Counted from the stretch's first letter, positions 8,187 to 16,760 are shown. The stretch is DNA of 64,000 nucleotides from CAZYBC01 sp964645645 (GCA_964645645.1 CAZYBC010000001.1:1-64000), one strand, 5' to 3'. Numbers and translations: made by a program. Notes: generated by a model not told the origin, from the sequence alone.

Positions 8187-9047
8187 TTAATAGTGCTGGT
8201 ATCCACCATCGTCCTCTTCCTCATCTGTAAGTCTGCCCGATAAGAAATCTGGCAACCATTTCTGCACTGTACCCATTGTCCAGAACTTCAACCACTCAAA
8301 CTTCTTCTCGTCTTTGTTTTCCTCAATCCATTCCATGAAGTCTATAATCTGCTTTGGAGTACGCCCTGCCAAGAACATCGCCCTCGTATAGTTTAAAGCT
8401 GTTTTTAGCTCACTACCCCTACGATCCGTACCACTAATTCGTTTATAAGCCATCAATACTTGGTTGTACTGTATCCGTGGAAACCTTTTGATATTAGGGT
8501 TTTTCTTTTTAGGAATCTGCAAATGATTCCCTTTAGTATTAACACTATTATTATTTGTATTACTTATATTAAGAGTATTAGTATATATATTATATGGAAG
8601 AGTTAGCGATTCTTGATCGGGGACTTTAGAGACTTTTACTAGATTTTTACCGAGTAAATCAATGTTTTTTAAATCATCTTCATTGTGAAGATTTTTCTTC
8701 ATTGTAAACAATTTTCTTACCTGTTCATCGGTGAGTAGCTTTGGGGGAACAGTTAGTTGAAGTGTAACTTCTCTGCCACTGTGCTTCTTTTTAACCAATC
8801 CCAAATCTTCCAGCTGTTTGATTATCTTTCCAAAGTGTTGCTTTGTGATACCAAGGTGGTGTGCCAATTTAGAACTTACAAGATTTTCTAAGCCAAAGGT
8901 GTAATCAAGGAGAATCAACCTTGTATAAGCCCTTAGAAGGGGTGCTTCATCTTGCAGGAGTAGTAGTATAGCAACAGGTAAACTTATATTCTCAATTGAT
9001 ACACCTTGAGTTGTGTCTGCATGTAGTAATTGTGATTGTTCGGTCAT
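8187..9047 (-). CDS. Winged-helix DNA-binding protein, replication-initiator-like
   Basis: A 286-aa protein. Residues about 20-105 form a MarR-type winged helix (SKLAHHLGITKQHFGKIIKQ, then LGLVKKKHSGREVTLQL). A low-complexity Asn-rich linker follows, then a C-terminal helical domain rich in Trp and Phe (FMEWIEENKDEKKFEWLKF), like the tail of phage or plasmid replication proteins. It overlaps the upstream HTH gene by 4 bp. It may serve replication or control of the element; the precise role is unknown. Confidence 0.55.
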   Translation of the reverse strand: MTEQSQLLHADTTQGVSIENISLPVAILLLLQDEAPLLRAYTRLILLDYTFGLENLVSSKLAHHLGITKQHFGKIIKQLEDLGLVKKKHSGREVTLQLTVPPKLLTDEQVRKLFTMKKNLHNEDDLKNIDLLGKNLVKVSKVPDQESLTLPYNIYTNTLNISNTNNNSVNTKGNHLQIPKKKNPNIKRFPRIQYNQVLMAYKRISGTDRRGSELKTALNYTRAMFLAGRTPKQIIDFMEWIEENKDEKKFEWLKFWTMGTVQKWLPDFLSGRLTDEEEDDGGYQHY

Positions 9048-9499
9048 GAGGTTGCTCCTTCTGTGTTGGTATCTTGTGATAATTCACTAATTTCATTCTT
9101 AATTCTGTGAAGCTCCGCATCTACATCAAATGGTTTAACCCCTTGAATGTCGCGACCAAACTCTTCTTTACAGTGGATTGAATTAGTGGCTACCCACATT
9201 ACAAATTGAAGATCTTTCCAGTCAATTTCAAAACCTGCTTGTTGGCGTGCATATATTCTGTACAACTGCTTTGCGATCACGGTTGAAGTAATCAAAGAGA
9301 TGTAAGTCTGAAATGCCCTTATTTGGTCTCTCAAATAGCGACTCTTTTTCATCATTCTGTATAGCGTTGCTCTTGAAACACCAGATTGCAAACAGGCAAT
9401 TCTAATAGAAAGCCCCGACCTTAAATATGGCTCTAATTTTGAGACCATTAGGTCTGCTTGTTCTTTCGTAAATGGTTGATTTCCCTTTTTTCGGTTCAT
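9044..9499 (-). CDS. Helix-turn-helix protein, small-terminase-like
   Basis: A 151-aa protein with an N-terminal homeodomain-like HTH (residues about 8-50: GLSIRIACLQSGVSRATLYRMMKKS), as in small terminase subunits and resolvase-type DNA-binding modules. The rest is helical with no recognised motif. It is the first gene of a two-gene operon with the winged-helix protein (4-bp overlap) and lies divergent from the gene at 9561. DNA-binding function is well supported; a packaging role is not, as no large terminase or capsid genes are present. Confidence 0.55.
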   Translation of the reverse strand: MNRKKGNQPFTKEQADLMVSKLEPYLRSGLSIRIACLQSGVSRATLYRMMKKSRYLRDQIRAFQTYISLITSTVIAKQLYRIYARQQAGFEIDWKDLQFVMWVATNSIHCKEEFGRDIQGVKPFDVDAELHRIKNEISELSQDTNTEGATS

Positions 9500-9523
9500 G
9501 TCGATATACTAGCAATTGATGGC

Positions 9524-9561
9524 TATTGACAGTCTCTCAAATGAGTGTTAAATTGTCAATA
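9524..9561 (+). promoter_or_regulatory. Promoter inside an 8-bp inverted repeat
   Basis: TTGACA (9526-9531), a 17-nt spacer and TAAATT (9549-9554) end 6 nt before the ATG at 9561. The elements are bracketed by TATTGACA (9524-9531) and TGTCAATA (9554-9561). A regulator bound here would block a probably leaderless start. Confidence 0.55.
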
Positions 9562-9875
9562 TGAACGAAAATGTAGAAGACAAAATCCGATCACTATCGC
9601 TTCCTCAGCTTGAGATCCTAATGGTCATGGCGAAATCAAATGAGCCAGTTTCTACCAGCAGAGAGATCATGCAGACCACAGGAACAAGCTCTTATACTTT
9701 TGGTGCAATCATCTCTCCACTCAGAAGACATAAAGTAGACGGTCAAAGCCTTATAGTCCAAGCTGGTAAAGATGGCGCAAATGGGGTCAGATGGCAAATA
9801 AATGAGAAGCTTGTAAGCAAGCAAGACTTACTAATTTTATTAAATAGCATGGGGGTGCAAATCGAAGAAAACTAA
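9561..9875 (+). CDS. Hypothetical winged-helix-like protein
   Basis: A 104-aa protein. Residues about 14-75 predict helices and a short wing (LPQLEILMVMAKSNEPVSTS, TTGTSSYTFGAIISPLRRHK, then GVRWQINEKL), reminiscent of a small winged helix. No family is recognised. The start is set by the promoter whose -10 box ends 6 nt upstream, with no ribosome site. It is divergent from the HTH/wHTH pair and ends before a terminator at 9936-9994. Confidence 0.5.
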   Translation: MNENVEDKIRSLSLPQLEILMVMAKSNEPVSTSREIMQTTGTSSYTFGAIISPLRRHKVDGQSLIVQAGKDGANGVRWQINEKLVSKQDLLILLNSMGVQIEEN

Positions 9876-9935
9876 ACTCAACTCAACACAAGTAAACAAA
9901 ATTAAGTAATGACGACTTTGCTCGGTCACAAGTAG

Positions 9936-9994
9936 ACCCAGCTTTATATCAAGAAATGACAGTAGACGATTTAGGTATAAAGTTGGGTTTTTTT
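9936..9994 (+). terminator. Rho-independent terminator (long loop)
   Basis: ACCCAGCTTTAT (9936-9947) pairs with ATAAAGTTGGGT (9977-9988), with one G-U pair, and is followed by seven T (9988-9994). The 29-nt loop is unusually long. Confidence 0.55.
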
Positions 9995-10008
9995 GATGCA
10001 AAAAAGAC

Positions 10009-10170
10009 ATGAGTAATAAAAAAGATAATAAAAAACTAGATGAGGGTCTGCACCAATGGTTCGAACTGGTATTGGCACACATCCAGCATAAACAAGTAGT
10101 ACAAAACACAACAAAAAAAGTTGTAAGTGAAAGGAAAGAATATGCCAAAAGTGTTAATCAAAGAAATTAG
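10009..10170 (+). CDS. Small hypothetical protein (53 aa)
   Basis: An ORF of 53 codons with a Lys/Asn/Asp-rich start and a C-terminal helix (HQWFELVLAHIQHKQVV). It overlaps the next gene by 29 bp in another frame. There is no clear ribosome site, so reality is uncertain. It follows the terminator at 9936-9994 and precedes the zinc-ribbon gene. Confidence 0.35.
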   Translation: MSNKKDNKKLDEGLHQWFELVLAHIQHKQVVQNTTKKVVSERKEYAKSVNQRN

Positions 10171-10324
10171 AGGCTACATCGGAGCAAAAGAATACTTTTG
10201 CCCCAATTGTGGTGAAGAATTAGGATTGAACGCACACATTGACCATCTGTTAATGGACAGTGACCTTGAAAAGATTCAGGCGTACTTTCTCTACTGCAAT
10301 CGGTGCGGAGAAAAGATCGAGTGA
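10142..10324 (+). CDS. Small zinc-ribbon protein
   Basis: A 60-aa protein with two metal-binding knuckles, CPNC near residue 20 and CNRC near residue 53 (CPNCGEEL, CNRCGEKI), typical of a small zinc ribbon. The ATG at 10142 is preferred over a GTG 15 bp upstream because AAAGGAAAG lies at the right distance. Role unknown; such proteins may bind nucleic acid or partner proteins. Confidence 0.65.
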   Translation: MPKVLIKEIRGYIGAKEYFCPNCGEELGLNAHIDHLLMDSDLEKIQAYFLYCNRCGEKIE

Positions 10325-10378
10325 AACCTTTTGAAGTTGAGCCAAATCAAACCTGAAAATAAAATATAGGTATATAAA

Positions 10379-10416
10379 AAAAGAGGCTGTGTCCGTCTAA
10401 AGAAACAACCTCTTTT
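10379..10416 (+). terminator. Possible terminator after the zinc-ribbon gene
   Basis: AAAAGAGG (10379-10386) pairs with CCTCTTTT (10409-10416) around a 22-nt loop, with the U-run forming the end of the stem. Confidence 0.45.
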
Positions 10417-10433
10417 ACATTACAAACAGCGTT

Positions 10434-10469
10434 TCCGCCGTTAGTGAATATAATATCACACACGACGGA
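10434..10469 (+). promoter_or_regulatory. Operator-like inverted repeat around a -10 box
   Basis: TCCGCCGTTAGTGA (10434-10447) and TCACACACGACGGA (10456-10469) pair at 11 of 14 positions and enclose a TATAAT (10449-10454). This would control the two-gene operon that includes the serine recombinase. No good -35 is visible. Confidence 0.5.
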
Positions 10470-10485
10470 GCCTAGAAAGGAAGCT

Positions 10486-10989
10486 ATGACAACGGGCTTT
10501 GTATCCGTCGGAAGACGCCATTTAGAAATTGACCCCACAGATGTGGCAGTTAGAGATTACTTCGGAGTATCCCAACTATTCCGCTACTCCCTCGCTTTTT
10601 CCGAAAAAGCATACGACCAAACATTGATACTTGTTCCAGGGCATGATTGGGTACTTCATCCAGATATAGCGGTACCTGACGACTTGAACCCCAACCTTAG
10701 AGGACAAGACTTGAACCTACAAGATCAAACTCAGTGGTTTTCCAGCATTGCAGATCAGATTCGTGAGTATTGCCCTGCTGAATCTGAATTATTTTTCCAT
10801 TCTGGGAAATGGTTTGACCAGCTATTCACCTATCTCAGTCAACCAGATCCGATTTCAGGAAGTCCAACCTGTTATACCTTCCACACGCCAATGCGAGATC
10901 AACATTTAAGAATAGGAAAACAGTTGGCGTTCTATAAGTCGATGGTCGGGCAATTACCCTCAGTAAAAAATGAAAGGAGGGCTAAATGA
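10486..10989 (+). CDS. Hypothetical protein upstream of the recombinase
   Basis: A 167-aa soluble protein of unrecognised family. The ATG at 10486 is chosen over one 42 bp upstream because AGAAAGGA lies just before it and the upstream codons fall in the operator region. It overlaps the recombinase start by 4 bp, so the two are co-expressed. It has no membrane segments, cysteine clusters or HTH; a role in recombination directionality or element maintenance is conceivable from position only. Confidence 0.55.
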   Translation: MTTGFVSVGRRHLEIDPTDVAVRDYFGVSQLFRYSLAFSEKAYDQTLILVPGHDWVLHPDIAVPDDLNPNLRGQDLNLQDQTQWFSSIADQIREYCPAESELFFHSGKWFDQLFTYLSQPDPISGSPTCYTFHTPMRDQHLRIGKQLAFYKSMVGQLPSVKNERRAK

Positions 10990-12554
10990 ACAACAACGGA
11001 GCTAATACCGCCTATGCATACTGTCGAGTAAGTACAGACCGCCAAGCCAAAGAAGGATTTTCACTTGAACAACAAAAGAAGTCCTGTGAACAACTCGCCA
11101 AAAGTCATTCAATTAAAATACTCGATTTTTATATCGATCGAGGAGAAACCGCCACTGCCTCGAACCGCAAACAGTTTATGCAGATGTTAGAAGACTGTGA
11201 GCGCAAAGAAGTGAAGTACATCTTGGTATATCATACCGACCGATTTGCAAGAAATAGCCTAGACCACCTCGTAATTAAGGACAGGTTAGCAAAACTTAAC
11301 ATTGCACTTCTGTCAGTCACCCAACCAATGATTGACTCATCTCCAGAGGGTAAGTTGCTCGACACTATGATGGCTTCCATCAACCAATTTTACAGTGACG
11401 ATCTATCTAGAAAAACAATGCGTGGCATGTATGGTCGCTGGGAAAAGGGCTGGTGGGTATCTGGTGCACCACACGGCTATATGAATATTAATAAAGAAAA
11501 TAGAATCACTAAAACATCTTTTACAGTCGAGAAGCAAAAGTACCTAGACTCGCTAGGTCGACCAATTATGCCAATTGAACAAGACCCTTTCGTAGCACCT
11601 TACATCAAGCAAGCATTTGAATTGTACGCCACAAATAACTACTCATATTTTAATCTGGGTCAATACTTATTTGAAAAAGGACTAAAGACAGCAAATGGTA
11701 AACCCTTAGCCCACAGCACCATTCACCAGATCATAACGAACAGTTTTTATTTTGGAAAAATGCGCTGGAACAATGAAGAGAGGATGGGAAAACATGAACC
11801 ACTTATTGATGAGGCACTTTTCAAACACTGTCAATTGATCGCAGCTCAAAAAAGGCACTTCATCATTCGTCAACGCAAACATGACTTCTTACTGCGTGGT
11901 GTAGTTTTCTGCAATAGGTGTGGTCTGCGGTATACGGCCGAGTGGCACAAAATAAACTCTACTAGCTCAGACAAAATAGCCTATTACCACTGTGCTAAAC
12001 GCCAGCCATGTAAATCCCCTTATGTAGAGATGGAAGAACTTGAATCTCTAGTTGAGAAACAACTGCGTAAAGTTAAGTTCACCGATGAGTTCATCCAATT
12101 ACTCAGTGACAAGGTAAAAGAGTACTTAGAGAATCAAGGATCCCGTAATAGTGAGGTGGAACAAATTCTAGTTAAACGCCGAGCAGAACTCAAAAAACAG
12201 AAAAGTGAGTTACTGTCTTACTTGGTTAACAAAGTGATTGATAAGGATGACTTTGCCGAGAAAAAAGCCGAGATTGAGAATGAAATTGAAGGTATCAATG
12301 AAGAGGTTGGTAAGCTAGATCGAACCAGCAATTTCGATTTTGACCTACTAGAGGAGGTACTAAAGTTAACTATGGACATTCCAGCCACCTACAATGACGC
12401 ACCTCCAGAGCTCAAGAGACAGTATTTGAAGTTCTTCTATAATAAGGTGAAAGTGGACAACAAAAAAATTATAGCAGTTGAATTTTCTGATTTATTACTT
12501 GAGCTAATTTCTTTTAAGCGTCTTATAATAATCAGTAGAAGGCTCCCCGGGTAG
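10986..12554 (+). CDS. Large serine recombinase (site-specific integrase)
   Basis: A 522-aa recombinase. The N-terminal resolvase domain has YCRVSTDRQ with nucleophile Ser16 and the conserved YHTDRFAR. The recombinase domain spans about 155-290. A zinc beta ribbon uses Cys309, Cys312, Cys336 and Cys342. A coiled-coil (about 345-430) precedes the end. The last three codons and the stop lie inside tRNA-Asn on the opposite strand, so the gene abuts its own attachment site. It is the likely integrase of the element extending leftward from here. Confidence 0.93.
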   Translation: MNNNGANTAYAYCRVSTDRQAKEGFSLEQQKKSCEQLAKSHSIKILDFYIDRGETATASNRKQFMQMLEDCERKEVKYILVYHTDRFARNSLDHLVIKDRLAKLNIALLSVTQPMIDSSPEGKLLDTMMASINQFYSDDLSRKTMRGMYGRWEKGWWVSGAPHGYMNINKENRITKTSFTVEKQKYLDSLGRPIMPIEQDPFVAPYIKQAFELYATNNYSYFNLGQYLFEKGLKTANGKPLAHSTIHQIITNSFYFGKMRWNNEERMGKHEPLIDEALFKHCQLIAAQKRHFIIRQRKHDFLLRGVVFCNRCGLRYTAEWHKINSTSSDKIAYYHCAKRQPCKSPYVEMEELESLVEKQLRKVKFTDEFIQLLSDKVKEYLENQGSRNSEVEQILVKRRAELKKQKSELLSYLVNKVIDKDDFAEKKAEIENEIEGINEEVGKLDRTSNFDFDLLEEVLKLTMDIPATYNDAPPELKRQYLKFFYNKVKVDNKKIIAVEFSDLLLELISFKRLIIISRRLPG

Positions 12555-12614
12555 GACTCGAACCTACAACCTTGAAGTTAACAGCTTCCTGCTCTGCCAT
12601 TGAGCTACCGAGGA
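12543..12614 (-). tRNA. tRNA-Asn(GTT)
   Basis: A cloverleaf on the minus strand: acceptor TCCTCGG pairing with CCGGGGA, D-arm GCTC...GAGC, anticodon loop reading GTT, T-arm GTTCGAGTC. CCA is not encoded. The 3' end overlaps the end of the recombinase gene and is the probable integration site of the element. Confidence 0.92.
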
Positions 12615-12666
12615 TTATTAAAGAACAGACCAAATTATACCAGTCAATTTTTCAAAATACCAGTCA

Positions 12667-13362
12667 TTAATCCCAACTTTTTTGGCTATCGCCAGTGATC
12701 GGAATTTTTTCCCCTAAAAATTTTGGTTTGGCATGGAAAAGGATATCTTTAAAGGCTTTAATTTTAGCGAAAAATTCGCGGAAGTTGTTATATTGTTGGC
12801 CATAATAAATGCGCTTGTCTGCGCTTATCCCCACAGCTTTAATGCCTAAACTATTAGCCAAGTATAAGCTTCTATTTAAATGGAAATTTTGGCTAACAAT
12901 AATTAAAGATTCCACATCAAAGATATAATCTGCTCGATAAACGCTATCGTAAGTGTCAAAGCCGGCGTGATCCATAAAAATATCTTCGGCTTTAACGCCT
13001 TTTTCTAAAAGGTAATTTTTAATGGTATTAACTTCATCATAATTTTTGCGGCCATGATCGCCACTGATTAAAATCTTTTTTACTTTAGCGTTTTGATATA
13101 ACTCAATAGCCGTGTCAGCACGATCTTGCATAATTGGACTTAACTTACCATTGTCATAAACTAAAGAACCTAAGAGCAGCGCAGTTTGCGCAGCCGGCAC
13201 GGTTTTAGAATCAGCATAAATCTGGGCTTGCGTAGATTGATCAAGATAAAAATTAATTAAAAATGGAATTGTGCCCAGCAAAAACATAAGAACTGTTAAA
13301 CTTAAAAACAGCTTCTTTTTAGCTTGCAAAATTTGTTTAAAAATCGCTTTTACCTTTTTCAT
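12667..13362 (-). CDS. SanA/YdcF-like DUF218 membrane protein
   Basis: A 231-aa protein with one N-terminal membrane segment (about 18-37) and a DUF218 domain: ALLLGSLVYDNGKLS, ADTAIELYQ, ILISGDHG, and a conserved acidic and His-containing region (VSQNFHLNRSLYLA). SanA-type proteins act in the envelope and are linked to cell-wall or antibiotic barrier function; the reaction is not established. It starts immediately after rpoD on the same strand, so it is likely co-transcribed. Confidence 0.8.
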   Translation of the reverse strand: MKKVKAIFKQILQAKKKLFLSLTVLMFLLGTIPFLINFYLDQSTQAQIYADSKTVPAAQTALLLGSLVYDNGKLSPIMQDRADTAIELYQNAKVKKILISGDHGRKNYDEVNTIKNYLLEKGVKAEDIFMDHAGFDTYDSVYRADYIFDVESLIIVSQNFHLNRSLYLANSLGIKAVGISADKRIYYGQQYNNFREFFAKIKAFKDILFHAKPKFLGEKIPITGDSQKSWD

Positions 13363-14454
13363 TTACTCTAAAAAGTCTTGGAGTTTTTTACGGCGGCTAG
13401 GGTGTTTGAGTTTGCGTAAGGCTTTAGCTTCAATCTGACGAATCCGTTCACGGGTAACGCCAAATTTACGGCCAACTTCTTCTAGGGTCATACTTTTATT
13501 GCCCATCAAGCCAAAACGCATTCTCAGCACAGCAGCTTCGCGGTCTGAAAGGGCTGATAAAACCTCTTCCACATTTTCCCGCAACATTTGTTTGCTGGTG
13601 GAATCGTAAGGACTAATTTGCTTATCATCAGCAATAAAGTCACCTAAAATGCTATCATCTTCGCCATCACCAACTGGAGTTTCCAAAGAAGTGGTATTTT
13701 GAGAAATCTTAAGAATTTCGCGAACTTTATCAGGTTCAAGCTCCATTTTTTCGCCAATTTCTTCTGGAGTAGGTTCTCGGCCTAAATCTTGCATTAATCT
13801 TCTGGCTGTTCTCATCAATTTATTGATGGTTTCAACCATATGAACTGGAATACGGATTGTCCGGGCTTGATCAGCAATAGAACGAGTAATAGCTTGACGA
13901 ATCCACCAGGTGGCGTAAGTAGAAAATTTAAAACCTTTGGTCCAATCATATTTTTCTACGGCTCTAATTAAACCTTTATTACCTTCTTGAATTAAATCAA
14001 GGAAAGTTAAACCACGGCCAATGTATTTTTTAGCAATAGACACCACTAATCTTAAGTTAGCATCAATTAATTTTTTCTTGGCTTTTTCACTACCAGCCTC
14101 TACTTCTTGAGCTAACCGAATTTCTTCTTCACGACTTAACAGTGGAATCCGGCCAATCTCCTTGAGATACATGCGGACAGGATCAGAAACCCCAACACTA
14201 CCTAGTGAAGATAAAACATCTAATTCTTGTTGAAGATTGTCGCTTTCTTCTTCTTTAGTACTGGAAACTGATTCAAAGATATCAACTCCAGCAGTCATGA
14301 TATCATTGTAAAAATCGTCTAATTCTTCTAAATAAAGTTCTGGCTCAACAAAAGTGTCCAACACATCTTCTTGAGTTACAAAACCCTGACTTTTAGCTTT
14401 TTTGAGCAAACTTTTAATATCTTCTGCTAAAGCCTTAGGAAGTTTTTTTGCCAT
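13363..14454 (-). CDS. rpoD: RNA polymerase primary sigma factor (sigma-70)
   Basis: A 363-aa group 1 sigma factor, compact relative to E. coli. It carries region 1.2 (DPVRMYLKEIG), region 2 (NLRLVVSIAKKY, DLIQEGNKGLIRAVEKYDW, then YATWWIRQAI for -10 recognition), region 3 and region 4 (VLRMRFGL, GVTRERIRQIE). Region 1.1 is replaced by a short helical N-terminus. It directs general transcription; the many TATAAT boxes in the window fit this factor. Confidence 0.97.
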   Translation of the reverse strand: MAKKLPKALAEDIKSLLKKAKSQGFVTQEDVLDTFVEPELYLEELDDFYNDIMTAGVDIFESVSSTKEEESDNLQQELDVLSSLGSVGVSDPVRMYLKEIGRIPLLSREEEIRLAQEVEAGSEKAKKKLIDANLRLVVSIAKKYIGRGLTFLDLIQEGNKGLIRAVEKYDWTKGFKFSTYATWWIRQAITRSIADQARTIRIPVHMVETINKLMRTARRLMQDLGREPTPEEIGEKMELEPDKVREILKISQNTTSLETPVGDGEDDSILGDFIADDKQISPYDSTSKQMLRENVEEVLSALSDREAAVLRMRFGLMGNKSMTLEEVGRKFGVTRERIRQIEAKALRKLKHPSRRKKLQDFLE

Positions 14455-14485
14455 AATACATATTCTCTAATTGAAGTTAATTGAT

Positions 14486-14551
14486 AAATTACGTTTTATT
14501 TCCAGCGATTAGCTGCGAATGCCTTTAGGCTTAATAGATTGAACGTAATTT
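14486..14551. other. Hairpin between map and rpoD
   Basis: A perfect 10-bp inverted repeat, AAATTACGTT (14486-14495) and AACGTAATTT (14542-14551), encloses smaller stems such as GCCTTTAGGC. It sits between map and rpoD and could attenuate read-through or form an rpoD leader structure. No GC-rich stem with U-run is present on the minus strand. Confidence 0.4.
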
Positions 14552-14643
14552 TTTAAAAAACAAAAACAATGCCGATTTTCATCGGATTCTATAATTATAA
14601 TGGAAAATAGAAGATTTGTTAAGCTTAATTTACAATTGCTAAT

Positions 14644-15423
14644 TTAAGCATTAACCAATGGCCAATCTAAAGTAGGGGTTAAAAAAGTAGCTTTTCTTTT
14701 ACCTACTACCACCATATATTCAAACATGGCTGCTTTGGCTCCATCAGCGGTTTTAATTGTCCAGCCATCTTCTGCCTGATAAATTTGATCACTGCCAGCC
14801 ACAATTTGACATTCCACACACAAGACCATGCCTTCTTGTAAAGCTGGACCGGTATGAGGTTTACCATAAGAAGGAATAGCTGGATCATCATGTAAGGTGC
14901 GACCAATACCATGACCAACAAATTCTTTTACGGTTTCAAAATTATCTTTGCGAGCAGTCTTAGACATTAAACTAGATAAATCACCTATATAATTACCAAC
15001 TACTGCCTTAAAAGCCGCCTTTTGAACAGCTTCCCGGCTGGTTTTAAGTAAACGCAAATCTGCATTACTTACTGCTCCCACCCCCACTGTAAAACAATGA
15101 TCTGTATATAGGCCCTGATAAATAATCCCAAAGTCCACCTTTACTAAATCTCCATTTTTAAAAGGAGTTTCATTAGGTATACCATGCAAAACCGTATCAT
15201 TGACACTAATACAAGTGGCATACTGATAACGATTATTTTTAGGACCAACTCCCATAAAGCTAGGTTTAACTTGATATTCAGCACATAAATTTTGCGCCAA
15301 CAGTTCAATTTGCATGGGAGTAACACCTACTTCAATGGACTCACGAAGTTCTCCTAAAATTTTGGCTGATAGTTTGCCAGCTTCTTTGTATTGGACTAGA
15401 GTTTTTTCATCTTTAATAATCAT
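14644..15423 (-). CDS. map: Methionine aminopeptidase type I
   Basis: A 259-aa enzyme that removes the initiator methionine. The five metal ligands are visible: VDFG (first Asp), TDHCF (second Asp), GHGIGR (His), a Glu in CVECQ, and a late Glu in IYQAEDGW. TCISVNDTVLHGIP is the substrate-binding stretch. Length is typical. It has a GAGGAAC ribosome site. Transcribed toward rpoD, with a hairpin-bearing spacer between. Confidence 0.95.
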   Translation of the reverse strand: MIIKDEKTLVQYKEAGKLSAKILGELRESIEVGVTPMQIELLAQNLCAEYQVKPSFMGVGPKNNRYQYATCISVNDTVLHGIPNETPFKNGDLVKVDFGIIYQGLYTDHCFTVGVGAVSNADLRLLKTSREAVQKAAFKAVVGNYIGDLSSLMSKTARKDNFETVKEFVGHGIGRTLHDDPAIPSYGKPHTGPALQEGMVLCVECQIVAGSDQIYQAEDGWTIKTADGAKAAMFEYMVVVGKRKATFLTPTLDWPLVNA

Positions 15424-15474
15424 TGTAGTTCCTCAGCTGACCATCTAAATGACTTTTGCTGATCTGCCTATATT

Positions 15475-16698
15475 TTAAACCTTAAACTGCCCATTTTGAT
15501 AAATAATTTTTTCACTGCCATCGGCCAAAATAGCGGTGACTGTACGATCAGTGGTTTGAACAATGTCAGTGTGTTCGGCTGAATCATTAAAACCTAATTT
15601 GGCCCAGGTTCTTTTGCTTACTTGGCTTGCATCGCCACGATAACAGTCATGATATGACATCCCAATCGCTAAGTGCATATTGCCAAATTTACCACCCATA
15701 TTTTCATCAAATAAGGTTTCAGCCATTGGATGAGTAATCCGGCTCATCCGGCCATCGGTCAAGCTAAACTCACCTAATTTATTAGCATTGGGCGTTTTTA
15801 ACATCGCTTGTAAAAATTGATCGCCTTTTTTAGCCTGAGCCTTAACGACCACACCTTCTTCAAAAACTAAATCAATATCTTCAATCAAATTGCCATAACG
15901 ATACAGTGGTTCATTAAAATGGATATGACCTTCTGTACCACGCCAATCTGGTGACGTAAAAATTTCAAAACTAGGAATATTCCGTCCACCGCCGCCATTC
16001 CAAACACGATCAGCCCCAATTTTTAACCAGATATCAGTGCCTTCACCAACCACATGAAGTTTGTCGATTTTTAAATCATTTAAAGTTTGCCGAATTTTAT
16101 GTTGTTCTTGACTAATTGTTTGCCATTGAGCAATTGGATCAGCCACATCTAAATAACAGGCCAAAATAATTTGTTGCCAATATTCCTCTAAGCTCAAACC
16201 CACTTCCTTGGCCTTAGCCAAAGTGGCCCACATGGCAATCGTCCAGGTAAATTTACCCTCATTTTCTTTTTTGGTCAGCCAATCACGATAGGCTTTTTTA
16301 CTATTACGCGCTTGTAAAATACGATTGGGATCAACGTCTTTTAATTCAAAAGGATCAACCTCAGCAATAATAACAATTTGATGATCAATTAAATTGGCTT
16401 TAGCTTGAAGATATTTTTTAGGAAAAAAAGTTAATTGATCATTATCAGCAAAATCATAAAAATCTTTATCAAACTGAGTTGGTAAAAGTTGCAAAATAGG
16501 ATGAGCGCCGGCTCTTAAAACCTCCTTGTGTAATTCTTTAGCTAAAGGCTTAGCTACATCTGGGACCACAATATTAACCACTTCTTTTGGCTTTACCCCA
16601 GCTCCAGAATTAAGCGCATAATTAACCAACACTTTAGCATATTGATTTAAAATTTCAGCTGAAGGTTGGTAATTTGTAGAATTTTGCGTAATAGACAT
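15475..16698 (-). CDS. Aminopeptidase, M29 (AmpS/AmpT) family
   Basis: A 407-aa metallo-aminopeptidase of the thermophilic M29 family. Visible motifs include the glycine-rich GGGRNIPSFEIFTSPD with its Glu, EGHIHFNEPLY, the His of SRITHPMAETLFDENMGG, then GMSYHDCYRGD and a C-terminal NDSAEHTDIV that supply metal ligands. It likely hydrolyses peptides in the cytoplasm. It lies just upstream of map on the same strand (51-bp gap), so two aminopeptidases are neighbours. Confidence 0.9.
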   Translation of the reverse strand: MSITQNSTNYQPSAEILNQYAKVLVNYALNSGAGVKPKEVVNIVVPDVAKPLAKELHKEVLRAGAHPILQLLPTQFDKDFYDFADNDQLTFFPKKYLQAKANLIDHQIVIIAEVDPFELKDVDPNRILQARNSKKAYRDWLTKKENEGKFTWTIAMWATLAKAKEVGLSLEEYWQQIILACYLDVADPIAQWQTISQEQHKIRQTLNDLKIDKLHVVGEGTDIWLKIGADRVWNGGGGRNIPSFEIFTSPDWRGTEGHIHFNEPLYRYGNLIEDIDLVFEEGVVVKAQAKKGDQFLQAMLKTPNANKLGEFSLTDGRMSRITHPMAETLFDENMGGKFGNMHLAIGMSYHDCYRGDASQVSKRTWAKLGFNDSAEHTDIVQTTDRTVTAILADGSEKIIYQNGQFKV

Positions 16699-16747
16699 AA
16701 ATATTTTCTAAAACCGACTTGGGCTAGCCAGCCGATTGATTTATAAA

Positions 16748-16753
16748 TATAAT
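16748..16753 (+). promoter_or_regulatory. -10 box of the RmlC-like gene (leaderless start)
   Basis: TATAAT ends 7 nt before the ATG at 16761, with no ribosome site between, implying a leaderless mRNA. Confidence 0.6.
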
Positions 16754-16760
16754 CAACTTT

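Noticed and set aside
9044..9499. Prophage interpretation of the element
   Set aside because: The terminase-like HTH is the only phage-like hint; no capsid, portal, tail or lysis genes are present.
8012..12644. 12-bp direct repeat AATTATACCAGT at 8012-8023 and 12633-12644 as element borders
   Set aside because: A+T-rich, placed inside the hsd promoter and beyond the tRNA; 12 bp of this composition is expected by chance in a window of this size.
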